From assembly GCF_048564905.1 (NCBI RefSeq), contig NC_132992.1, positions 20,408,501-20,472,500 on the forward strand: a stretch of DNA of 64,000 bases. The letters run 5' to 3'. Below are positions 45,916 through 58,200 of this stretch, one piece after another. How positions within the stretch are numbered: the first letter of the stretch is position 1; the number at the start of each line of letters is the position of its first letter. The position numbers and the translations under genes were made by a program. The stretch comes from Vicugna pacos (taxonomy: Eukaryota; Chordata; Mammalia; Artiodactyla; Camelidae). Below the pieces are notes generated by a model that worked only from the letters and a program-made list of their open reading frames with translations, did not search any database and had not been told where the DNA came from.

Positions 45916-48600
45916 GTGATTGAGAAAACAAAGTTATAGCTCCCTGTTTAAGCCCAAATGAGGTTCTGTCTCTTAAATCTCTACTACTTTAAAACCAGTA
46001 AGAATATGGAGTATAACTTGTTTTCCGGAGTATTTCTAGACACTGGCATGTACTGAGTAACCAGTCTGCTCCAATTTAGGGCCCTCTGTCCTGTGTCTGC
46101 AGCCAAACCTTTCTGTTTATTTCCAGGTGATTTGGTCATTTATCACACTACGTTATTTGAGGGAAAGAATTAATTTTAGAAGTTGGACTGTTCATTCAAA
46201 AAATATTTGAGGGAAAACTCTTCCAGGATGTAAACACACAAACATCATCTAGGTCATCTGTCTTCAAAATCTACCATCTGCTGGGAAGAAACATAATAAT
46301 CACACCACATTTTAGAAAAGGGAGTTGTTTGGATTTAACATCTCTTCTCTTTGTAAGCTTGCCTTGATCTACTGATCCAATTGTACTGGAACCCATATTT
46401 ATGGGAAGAGTTTAATGATGAGACACTAGCTGTGTATGGGCTCTGCCCACAAGGGTCCAGAGAGTCTGAAGACCGTTCTTGGTATATTGGAGGACTCTTC
46501 CCAATATATTTTCTTACACTTTCTTCCAGCATCTAAACTATGTGCCTAAAAAGGCATGGCAAAATGTGGTATAATTAAAAAGATAATAGAATGATGTGTT
46601 GCAGCTTTTTTGTAAGTTAGGGGGTATAATGAAAGCCTTTTTCTTATGTGTGAAGCTACACAAGTGTCCATAATACAAGGGAGAAGGCCTTATGTCTAAT
46701 GATCTTGGAATCTGTTCCAGTGTTGCCATTTTTTATAAGTATCCCTAGTTGAGCTAAGATAGTCAGATATAAATATCTCCTTTGAGATATGAAATGTTTG
46801 GTATACCTTAGCAAACAAGGCCATGGATTCATCCAAAAATACCAGAGTACCTTTTATGAACCAGCTACCATTTTTGGTGGTTGGGTAACAGTGGTGACAA
46901 AAGCCCCTGCCCTTCTGAAGCTTATATTCTGGTTGGACAGGGACTGACAAAAGACATCAAGTAGTGGTAAATACCACGGTGAAATCAAAACTAGATGAGT
47001 GACTGGAATAGAATAGAGGACTTGTCACTAGAGGTTATAATTGAGCTGGAATGAATGAAATATTCCAGGTAGAGTCTCTAATGAGCAGAAAGCCCCCAAA
47101 GTGAGACTGAAGTTGGCGTGTTTCAGGAAAAGAAAGAAGGAAAGTGTGGCTGAAGTATACAGATAAGGGGGTGGTGATGAGGTAGGAGAGAGGTAGGCAG
47201 GGTACCTATCTGTAAGGTATAACCATTTTTTAATATGAATTTTAACTGTGATGGTAAGTCAGAATTTTATTCTATTTAATAGAGGTACTGGGGATTGAAC
47301 CCAGGATCTCCGGCATGCTAAGCATGCACTCTGTCACTGAGCTACACCCTTCCCCTGCCCTCTCCCCAATCAGAATTTTAAACAGGGAAGTGAAGTGATG
47401 TATTTTGTTTTTGGAAGATGACTCTGCTGAACAAGAGAGAAAGCAGAGAAGAATGTTCAGAGGATTTTTTTCCCCCAGTGCTCAGGAAAGAACTGAAGAG
47501 CTGTGGGGATAGAAAGCAGAGAAGAGATTTGGAATAGGTCTTGGAAGTTAGAGTTGACAAACATGCTGATGGGCTGGATGAAGGTGGTGGTGAAGAATCC
47601 AGGATGACTCCCAGGTAGAGTGAATGGTAGGTGCCCTGTACTGATGTGGGAGAAACTGCTTTTGGGAAGGCGATTATAATCAACATTTCATACACTTTAA
47701 TACAAGTCCTGTTAGAAATCCAAGTAGATATACTGAGCAGGCAAAGAATAGTCTCGGGTTGGAGCAGAAAGTCAGGGACAAAGTGGGGGCTATCATTTAG
47801 ATGTATTAAAAAGTAGGAGAGAGAAAGAGATAATGTAGGAAGAAAAGCCAACAGAGGGGACTGAGGAGTTTAATGTCAAATAGGTAGAAAATTAGGGGAA
47901 GTGGTGTTACCAACTTTGTAAAGAAATCACTTCAAGAAAGAAATGAGGAATGAGAAAAGAGAGTGATAGCTGGTTGTGGCAATAAGATCACTGACCTTGG
48001 AGGGACAGTATTGGTGGACATGGTAGCCTGAACACAAGGGCTGAAGGGAGGGAGGGACTTAACACAGAAAGAGTCAATTTGGAATCTTCTGAAAGGGAAG
48101 CACAAATTTAACAGCAGGTAGTGGTCCGTGCAAGTTGGAGGATTTTTTTTTTTTAATTTTAAGCAGTTACATTATAGCATGACTGCCTGATAATGAAAGC
48201 ACCCCAGTAATGTGGGGCAGGAGAGTAAGGTAGGAAGAAATAGAAGTTTACAGACAAAAGTCCTTCAGCAAGAGGAGGATGGGAATTAAAGCACAAACCG
48301 ACCTGTTGGCCTTTGATAGCTGTGTGACCCCATGTGATTGTGGAAGAAGTGTTAAGACAGGCATTGTTGTTTACTAGGAGACCTTTCCAAAACGCCTCTT
48401 CTCATCCTCCTATGCTGCGGATCTTGAATCATACTTTTAGGGAGAAAAAAGTGGTAGGAAAGGGGAACTCTACCACCTCCACCCCTTATCCACCCTGCTC
48501 CCCTGCCTGTTGTTGTGGACATCATACGACTTCAGCATTCACATCAATTCTCTGATGATGGCTTCCAAGGAAATTGCACTACCCAGGGCCTATAAACCAA
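45916..48600. other. PATL2-SPG11 intergenic region with an old repeat
   Basis: The PATL2 3' UTR must start here, but I see no clear AATAAA nearby. 46840-48130 is a long, mammal-wide old repeat ('gcccctgcccttctgaagct', 'gaatccaggatgactcccag') whose family I cannot name with certainty. It is split by a camelid SINE. No coding gene was seen. Confidence 0.5.
47270..47368 (-). mobile_element. Camelid tRNA-derived SINE
   Basis: 'agaggtactggggattgaac', 'ggcatgctaagcatgcactc' and 'gtcactgagctacaccc' are the reverse complement of the SINE body. The word 'tcagaatttta' flanks both sides (about 47259 and 47370) as target-site duplication. Confidence 0.93.
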
Positions 48601-48889
48601 AAGAATCGCCCAATAAGAAATGGGAAGAAGAGAAGCAGGAACCGGCCCCAATAGGTAGGCAGCCGGAGTAGAAAGCAAAAGATAACGCCACAGAGTGAGA
48701 ACAGCTGCTAAGGCTCGCTTTGGCCGCTAATTGAGGCCCTCAACTATCTCAAGGTTGTTAAGCAAAAGAGTGGGCTTAAAGCAAAGGCAGAAGTGGCTCT
48801 GCTGGAGTGGGTGGTGTCGGCCTCCACAGGACGGGAATGTAACTCGGCAGCGACAATGCAGCTGTCCCTTCGGGAATCAGGAGCCTGAA

Positions 48890-49260
48890 CGTGGTGAACA
48901 CTGCGCATGCGCCTGACGCAGCGGAAGCGGGTGGGGGGAGGGCGCAGGACGCAGCGTGCCGGCTCAGGTGACCGGAAATAACGCGAGAACCAGGATAGCT
49001 GCGGAGAAGGGGGCTGGAATCGCTGGAGCTATGGAGCGGGTTCTCCCCATTTTGTTGGTGCCTCTTCCCGCTGAGGCAACGGGGTGCCTCGGATGTCGGG
49101 CGCAGTTGCACAGAGAGCAGGAGGTTCTGGGAAGCCTGACGGCTGCAGGCAGCCTTCACGTGCTTTCCTTGGCGCCGGGCGGCCGGGGCGGGGGCGGCTG
49201 CCGTCTAGACGGCCCGTTTCGGCAGTAAGTGCTGCGGGCGGGCCTGGCTGGTATTGTGGG
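48890..49260 (+). promoter_or_regulatory. SPG11: SPG11 CpG-rich promoter with NRF-1-like site
   Basis: A G+C- and CpG-rich block surrounds exon 1, in contrast to the A/T-rich flanks, and has no TATA box. The palindromic tgcgcatgcgcc at 48902-48913 fits the NRF-1 consensus at all but the last base. This is the usual housekeeping promoter type; the transcription start is not placed. Confidence 0.75.
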
Positions 49261-52200
49261 GGGAGTCCGCAGCCTTGGTCGGTCCCTCTATTCCCCTCCT
49301 GGCATGGAGGTAGCAGGAGAGGAATGCCAGCGGCTGGCAGCGCCCCAGAGGCGGGCCTGGTTCCTTCTCAGAACGTTTTCCTCGCTTTGGCGCGTCCCTA
49401 CAACCACCCTTTCCGGTTCTTCGTGGGTGGAGACTGTATCCTGATCCTATGCTGCTGCGGGGAACCTGGAATGGCCCCCCGCTTGGTCGCTGTCTTTTAT
49501 TCATTCAACACAGGTTGATTAATCGTCACTGTTACGTGCACAGTGTCCATTTTCTAAAGTTAATTCCATCGAGGATGCCCGCTGGTGGGGAAAGGGGGGA
49601 GATCATCTCTAATTTGAATCATCTGTTTCCTTTTTCTTGTCTCCGAAACAAATGGCTGTTTCCTTCACATTTGGGCTTTCCGCCGCTTTCTCAAGGACTG
49701 AGCCTAGTTTTTCCACCCGCTTATTCGTTTATTCATTCAGCAAATACCTATTATGCACTTTATGTTGGTTTCCTAGAGTAGCGCCTGAAAAGTTTAATAA
49801 GACAGTTCTTAACATGTGAGGGTTGTATGGTTGCGAAAACAGAAAAGAAACGTACTTTCAATCGTGTATTATTTTCCACATATGTAATTCTTAAAATTTA
49901 TATCATTAAGTTAAAGAGTGCCCTCTGAGTCTTTGACTGGACTCTTTAATAACAGAAAACACATTAGAAATGTTCTCTTTACGACTCTGAGTAGCCAGAG
50001 AGGAGTCTTACCTTGGAATCTTCAGATCCTGTAACAGTGCTTGACAGTAAATACTCGTTTGTTAAATCAGTGAATGCTTTAATCTGCTTTGTGTTTCTTT
50101 ATTCCTGATCTCTAGTTGTGCTAGGAAGAGAAATCTCTCTCTACTAGGAGTTAGATATTCAGCAGTATTAAGTACATATGAACACAGTGCTGTAAAGAAA
50201 AGAATGAGGTAGGGAGAAAAGCAGAATTCTTAGTTGTTTGAGAACCCACATGGAAGTCGAATATACATGAAATAATGGGGCTTTCATAAACTATTGTATG
50301 AAATTAGTAGCAGGAGAGGATCAAGAAGTGCTTTTTAGCTTTTTAAGCTGAATTAAATTTTAATTCAATTAAAATACTTAGTAGGGTTAAAATAAGGACA
50401 GGTTTATAGTGTGCAGAATTTGCTTCCTACTTTTCTCAAATGGTTCTTTGTATATTGTTGAAATAATGTATTCTATTCACTGAAAGATTTGCCTTTCCAT
50501 GTGACAATATAGTCCTTGTGTTATGATGTTACTTGTTTCATACTATTCTGCCATTTACGTGTAGCTTAGTTTGTTTAACCTTTTCTATTGTTGACATCTA
50601 GATTTTCAGATTTTCATGGTAAATAGTCAGGACTTTGGTGTTTATGAAAAATTCTAGGTATAAAGCCATAAAGTGTCAGTATTTTTCTCTAATAATAACA
50701 TAATAGCACCAAGTCCACTGTTTTTAGATACAAAATTACTGCTTCTGTAGAAAAGAGCTTTTGTAAAAAGATGAAACTTTATTAACATGGTAGCCTTCTC
50801 TCTATTGATTTGTTTTCAGATTTGAGGCCCTTTAATTTTATTTTTTATATGTGACTTAATTTTATTATTTAATTTGAAGCTGTAGCATTATTAGTCTTTT
50901 TCCATCCTCATCAGCCATGTTTGTTTGTTGACTTCATACTGTTAAAAAAAATGCTGCAACAGTACAGTCCATCAAAGTAGCTATTAGCCACATGTGGTTA
51001 AAATTAAAAATTTAGTTCTTCAGTTGCACTGCCCTCATTTAAAGTGCCCAGTAGCCACATGTGGCTGTTGGCTGCTATATTGGACCACGCAGATATGTTG
51101 AACACTTCATCATTACAGAGTTTTGCTGAACAGAGCTTCTATAACATGCCATTTGAGTCATCGAATACAAATAATCACTTTAAAAAATCATTGATAGCAT
51201 TGAAGTGAACAGTCATTTTGTTAGTTGTGAGCACCACCTCTTATAAATATTAGATATATTTGGTTGTTGAAACTTATCCTTTGATCATGACAGTTCCATT
51301 AAATATATCATCAGTCAAGATTTAGGATGAAGGAATGAAAGCAACCACCATTTATTGCTCCTGGCCCCATTTTCACTAGCACTCCTATATACTAATATTT
51401 TTAAATGGAAGTGCTGGGGGTTGAACCCAGGACCTCAGGCATACTAAGTATGCACTCTACCACTGAACTATAACTCTGCCACCCCAACGCCTATATTCTT
51501 GTGTTGCTGTGAAAGGGGTTGAAGAGGAAGAAGAAAGTAAGGGAAGGGGAAAAAGATGGGAAGTCCTGGAGCAGTTTGCATTTCCTTGGGTTGCATAAAG
51601 AATTAATGCTATTAGGTGAACTAACAAGTTGTTCGCTACTTACTTTGTCCTTTACCCTCACCATTGTGGGTAAGTAGTGTTGTGGGTACAGAATATAATA
51701 AATAGTCTAATCTTTTTTTTTAGGTTTATATGGGAGGATTCTCCCAACAGTGGGACACCAACAGATAAGCCCAGACTGCTTGCTCTTAGTGAAAATTGTG
51801 AACTGCTTATCTATGAATTTAATTTGAAGGATGGAAGTTGTGATGCAACCGTTTTGCATAGCTATAATGAGGAGACATTGCAAAAGCTCATTGAAGATCA
51901 AAATATCAGTAAGTATTTACAGGTGGTCTTTAGCATGTTTAAATCTGTAACATTACTATATAAATTTATATATTTCAGGAAGAATTCTTACAGAGGTGAA
52001 ATCAGGGAGGGAGATACATCCAGTACACTAGACACTAGCTACATGGGGCTATTGAGCACTTAATATAATTAATAAGAATTAATATGTCTTAAATGTCAAA
52101 TATACTACAGATTTGAATACTTAGTACTAAAAAAGTAAAATATCTCAGTAGTTTTTGTATTAATTACATGTTGATATATTTTGAATATGAGGTAAGTTAT

Positions 52201-55200
52201 ATTAAACTTAGTTTTACCTGTGTCTTTTTTCATTGCAGCCAGTAGAAAATTTGAAATTACATGTGTGTGTTTCACATTTGTGGCTGACAGTATATTTCAA
52301 TTGGACAGTGCTGATCTAGACTGGTTACAAAGCTGTCTACTATGTTCCATCCTGAGGGTTGCAGGGAGCAGAAATGAAAGCACTCAGGCTTCTGTTTTTA
52401 AGGCAGTAGCATACTCACAACCCTTGATTATAAGGTTCCCTCTTTTTCTTTCTAAAGAGTCTGTGATCATTCTTGTGAGGCCCCATGGATAAGCAGGCTT
52501 TTTTGATCTTCCAGTGTGCTCTCACACTCTGGCCATAAACAGAAGGCACAGGGACACCATACACCATCTTCATTTATCACCTTACCCACCTTCCAGTGAC
52601 CATGTGGTTAGGTGATTTTGAACAACAACTGTCTAGAGTTGGATTAAGTGCTGTTTCCCTTTTCTTTTACCTGCTTGTGTGATGTTAACAGAATCAAATT
52701 TACCAACTGTAAACCTGTGACCATTGAGTTTGATATAATATCCTTTTGTTTTATAGGTATTTCCTTATTATCTCTGAGAATTCTGTCATATCATAGTAAC
52801 ACATCGTTATTGTTCATCAACAAGTATATCCTCCTACATGTTATATTTCCTGAAAGAGATGCTGAGATTAGGTTACTCAGCTGTTTCACGTTACCCTTGC
52901 CTGCACAGGCAGTGGACAGGATTATTGACACACAGCTCTGCAGAGGAATTCTTTTTGTGCTGAGTAGTTTAGGCTGGATCTGTATCCTTGTTGGTAAAGA
53001 TGTTGAGTGCGGGAAAGGAAAATACCAAAAAGATGAGTTTTTTTAGGCTTTTAGTTATAGGGAGTGGAGTATAGGCAGAATGGTCAGTTTTTCAGTAAAA
53101 CTTTCAGGGAAAAAGATCTTCATGAGTTTAAAGTACTCAACTACATTGTTTTCTATTTCATTCAAATATTTTTCAGTTTATAAATACATATTTTTTCATA
53201 GCCATAATAGTCTTATCCAACTTTTTAATGTTTTTAAATTGTGTATGTTCTGCATTACCAATTTATTCAGAATATACTTATTAAATATCTACTTTGTGCT
53301 TGTTCCAGGAAGGATTTAAATGACTGCTAATGATACGATATACACATATTTTCATGTATGAATATAATCTACCTCTTACCATCTCTAATGATACTTCAAT
53401 TGTATTAGTGAATCATTGTTTGCATAACAATTTTTAATTTGTTTTTGGAAACTATCACAGATTTTTTGTCTTTAGCAGATCCATAGGTCATCAGCAAAAT
53501 TATTCTGAAAATTATTTGATGATTATTTGAAGAATGACCTCTTATTTGTTTTTGGAACTTTTATTTCAGCATTAAAGGAATAGTTTTCCTATTTTACATA
53601 TATCATAGCCTATATTAAAATTTCTTTTGTAAAAAAAAATTTTCTTTTGTAAAAGATGTTATGTGGAATATGGACAGACCTGTGCTGTCCAACACTGTAG
53701 GCAGTAGGTATATGTGGCTGTTGAGCACTTGAAATTGTCTAGTGTGACTGAGGAACTGAATTCTTAATTATATTTAATGATTTTTGATTTAAAATCTGAT
53801 TCTTGATTCAGTTATTGGAGAACTTTTGAGTATGTTTGGAACAACTTTGGCTGCTCCAGGTTCTTGAATATAAATTTTTGGAGTCTAAATACAGACCAGG
53901 TATTTCCAATGAAAATTTAGTGTTCAAATTGAGATGTGCTGTGACTGTAAAATAACCAAATTTGAACACTTACATGAAAAAATGATATAAAAATCTCAAT
54001 TTTTATATTGATTACCTGTAGAGATGATAGTGTTTTGGATATATTTGGTTAAATAAAATATATTCTTAAGGTTAGGTTCAGGAAGGTGGGCATAGCTCAG
54101 TGGTAGAGTGCATGCTTAGCATGCACGAGGTCCTGGATTCAATCCCCGGTACTGCTATTAAAAAAAAAAAAAAAAAGATTAGGTTCATTGGTTTCTTTTT
54201 ACTGTAGTAAGGCTACTAGAAAATTTACAATGACAAATGTGGCTCATATGTTTCTTTTGGATAGCACTGTTGTGGAACATCAGTGGGAAATACTATGTCT
54301 CAATATTATTAACATCATAATGTTAACAATATAATAATAATATTATGTCTCAGGGCCTGGCACAGAGTGGATATTTAGCAAGTATTGTTGAGCGAATTCT
54401 CTATCAGGTTGTTTATTGGGTCACCAAACTCATAGTTACCTGGTTAATGTGATGGGGTTGTTTTAGTGCCATCTTCCTTCTGCTGTTATACCTTCAAGGT
54501 TGGAGCAGTGAGATCTTTAACTGTCTCGTCCTATGTTTTAAATGGTTCAGCATACTTCAGACTGGCATTTTCTTTAACTCTAACTCAAAGACATTTTTGA
54601 CATTGTGGACGGTAGATGCATAGCTCATGTGGATTCAGCACTTCACCAAGAAGATGTGTGTAATGAGCTACAACAGGAGCCAGCCAAGATTTCTTCCTTT
54701 ACTTCACTGAAAGTATCTCAAGACCTAGATGCTGTAGTGATTATCAGCTCCTCCAACACTGCAATTGCTCTTAACTTAAATTTGTATTTCAGGTATGTAG
54801 ATTACTGCATTCTCTGATTTGAGGTAAATAATTAGAGCCATAAGAGGTTACAGGTGTGCTTGTTAGGTCCCCCCCCCCCCCAACCTTTAAACAGTTTTCT
54901 TTCTCTATTCAGTTAAATCAGGTTCTACCTGCTACATAGTGAGCTTGTTACTGTATAATAATGTGTAGAAATAACTACTGGCTACCTTTTTATTACTGGA
55001 TACATCTCCAAGTTTTGGTTTTGTTTTTTGTGTGTTATGATATACATGGCTTATATCATCATGTAAGTAAAAAGTATCAAGCACAATTTTAGAAGCCCTT
55101 GGCTGTTATACATTGTATTATACATACATGATGCATCTGCTCACCTCTTCCCCACATTAGAGTGAGGAGAAATAGGATTTACCCTGTGTTAGAATGAGGC

Positions 55201-58200
55201 TTCGGATCCTGGCTGCCTAGGGGATCACTTTTCACTTAAAGAACTTTAACAACATACATTGACCTAGCTTTCTCCAGTTCAGGATTTCCTCAGATGTTTC
55301 CCTTGGAGGGTCCACAATTGTAGCTTTCTAAATATATTAATAAAAATTGACTGCTTCTTTGTGTTGCTTTTTGATTTAGAGATTATAGTTGCTTCTGATT
55401 TTTTGATGTTTGAAAGGACTATGTGTATATGTGAGTGTGCACACGCACAGCAGCCTGTTTATTGCAGCTTGTTTATCTCAAAGTAGACTAGTCCACTTTT
55501 ATGACTTTCAGTGTTAAGAGCCGTCCCAAACAATTAGGAATTTTGGTCCTAACTTAATATGAGTGAAATAAACAAATCCTTGAGTAATTAGGATGCACTT
55601 TGATGGGATTATTGCTTATTGTTTGGATCACAAAAAAGGGTTAATTTCATCTTCACATATCAGCCAGGACTTGTAACTGTGATCTTTTCATTTGTTTTCA
55701 ATGGTTTTTTAATATATTTTTTAAAAAAAATCTTTGAGCAGAGATGATAAGAACATTTTCAGATTATGCGCTTATGTGTCAGTGGGCCATGTTTACTGAC
55801 TAAAACATACTCTGTTCTTGTAGAGTTACCTCCTAGTCATCTTCCTTGGAAAACAATTTGACAGATCAGAAGGGAGGAAAGACTTCTCAGCTACTCTGAT
55901 CCTTGAGTGTAGGATTCTGTTCCTCTGGTTGTTTTGGCAACCCCTCAGGAGAACTCTGAGGAGAGCAGCAGGCACATTCCTTTGAACAAATTTCATTGAA
56001 CTGAGCCCCCGTAACATCAGCCAATGAAGAGGTTCTGTTCTGTTCCGGGCAGTGAATTTAGGGATCTGTCCTGTCCAACTAAATGAGTGATCTCTGTTGA
56101 TTATTATTTACATGGATGCTTTTTTATTAGTATAACTTCTTGAGGGAATTGACTAGCATGTTTATTTTCTAAGCGTGCTGTTGGATGTGTTTTACCTTTC
56201 CTGTCTCCTGACGCTGGTTCTTTTCCACAATACAGAATGTCAGCCTCCTCACTACTTTTCATTTTATCAAGTCCTGTTTATCCTTTGAGCTCTACCTCTT
56301 TCATGAAACCTTTTCTTACTAAAACCCCTTTCACTTGTAAATTTAGACTCATTTCATACCTTTTCTCCTCTTTGAATTTCTATAGCACTTCTGCTTTCAA
56401 CTACAAGTTAGCACTTGATTTTATAGTCTTGTATTATTTCTCTGGTTCTTTTTTTGTAGAGTCTGTAAGCACCATGTAAGCACCTCATGATTTGTTCAGT
56501 ACACTGTCAATGACTTTTTTTTTTAACATTTTTTTATTGAGTAATACTCATTTTACAATGTTGTATCAAATTCCAGTGTAGAGTACAATTTTTCAGTTAT
56601 ACATGAACATACATATGTTCATTGTCATTTTTTTCCCACTGTGCGCTACCACAAGATCTTGTATATATTTCTCTGTGCTATACAGTATAATCTTGTTTAT
56701 CTATTTTACATTTTGAAATCCCAGTCTGTCCCTTCCCACCCCCCCGCACCCTTGGCAACCACAAGTTTGTATTGTATGTCTATGAGTCTATTTCTGTTTT
56801 GTATTTATGGTTTTGTTTTGTTTTTTTTTTGATTCCACATATGAGTGATCTCATATGGTATTTTTCTTTCTCTTTCTGACTTACTTCACTTAGAATGACA
56901 TTCTCTAGGAACATCCATATTGCTGCAAATGGCGTTATGTTGTCGGTTTTTATGGCTGAATAATATTCCATTGTATAAATGTACCACATCTTCTTTATCC
57001 AGTCATCCATTGATGGACATTTAGGCTGTTTCCATGCCTTGGTATTGTAAATAGTGCCACTATGAACATTGGGGTGCAGGTGTCTTTTTGAATTAGGCAT
57101 CCTTCTGGATATATGCCCAGGAGTGGGATTCCTGGGTCATATGGTAAGTCTATTCCTAGTCTTTTGAGGAATCTCCATACTGTTTTCCGCAGTGGCTGCA
57201 CCAAACTGCATTCCCACCAGCAGTGTAGGAGGGTTCCCTTTTCTCCACAGCCTCTCCAGCATTTGTCATTTGTGGACTTTTGAATGATGGCCATTCTGCC
57301 TGGTGTGAGGTGATACCTCATTGTAGTTCTGATTTGCATTTCTCTGATAATTAGTGATATTGAGCATTTTTTCATGTGCCTATTGATCATTTGTATTTCT
57401 TCCTTGGAGAATTGCTTGTTTAGGTCTTTTGCCCATTTTTGGATTGGGTTGTTTGTTTTATTCTTATTAAGTTGTATGAGCTGCTTATATATTTTGGAGA
57501 TCAAGCATTTGTTGGTTTCATTTGCAAAAATTTTCTCCCATTCCATAGGTTGTCGTTTTGTTTTACTTCTGGTTTCCTTTGCTGTGCAGAAGCTTGTAAG
57601 TTTCATTAGGTCCCATTTGTTTATTGTTGCTTTTATTTATCTATTGCTTGAGTAGACTGTCCTAGGAGAACATTTTTGACATGTGTGTGAGATAATGTTT
57701 TGCTTATATTTTCTTCTAGGAGGTTTATTGTATCTTGTCATATGTTTAAGTCTTTGATACATTTTGAGTTTATTTTTGTGTATGGTGTAAGGGAGTGTTG
57801 TAGCTTCATTGATTTACATGCTGCTGTCCAGTTTTCCCAACACCATTTGCTGAAGAGACTCTTTATTCCATTGTATATTCTTGCCTCCTTTGTCGAAGAT
57901 TAGTTGATCAAAAGTTTGTGGGTTCATTTCTCGGCTCTCTATTGTGTTCTATTGGTCTATATGTCTTTTTTTTGTACCAATACCATGCTATCTTAATTAT
58001 TGTAGCTCTTTAGTATTGTCTGAAGTCTGGGAGAGTGATTCCTCCAGCCTCTTTCTTTTTCTTCAATAATGCTTTGGCAATTCTAGGTCTTTTGTGGTTC
58101 CATAAAAGTTTTATTATGATTTGTTCTAGTTCTGTGAAATATGTCCTGGGTAATTTGATAGGGATTGCATTAAATCTGTAGATTGCCTTGGGCAGTGTGA

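Noticed and set aside
48956-49030. Upstream GTG-led extension of the SPG11 frame
   Set aside because: Initiation at GTG is unlikely in a nuclear gene; the first ATG is 49031 and family similarity beyond the human start is absent.
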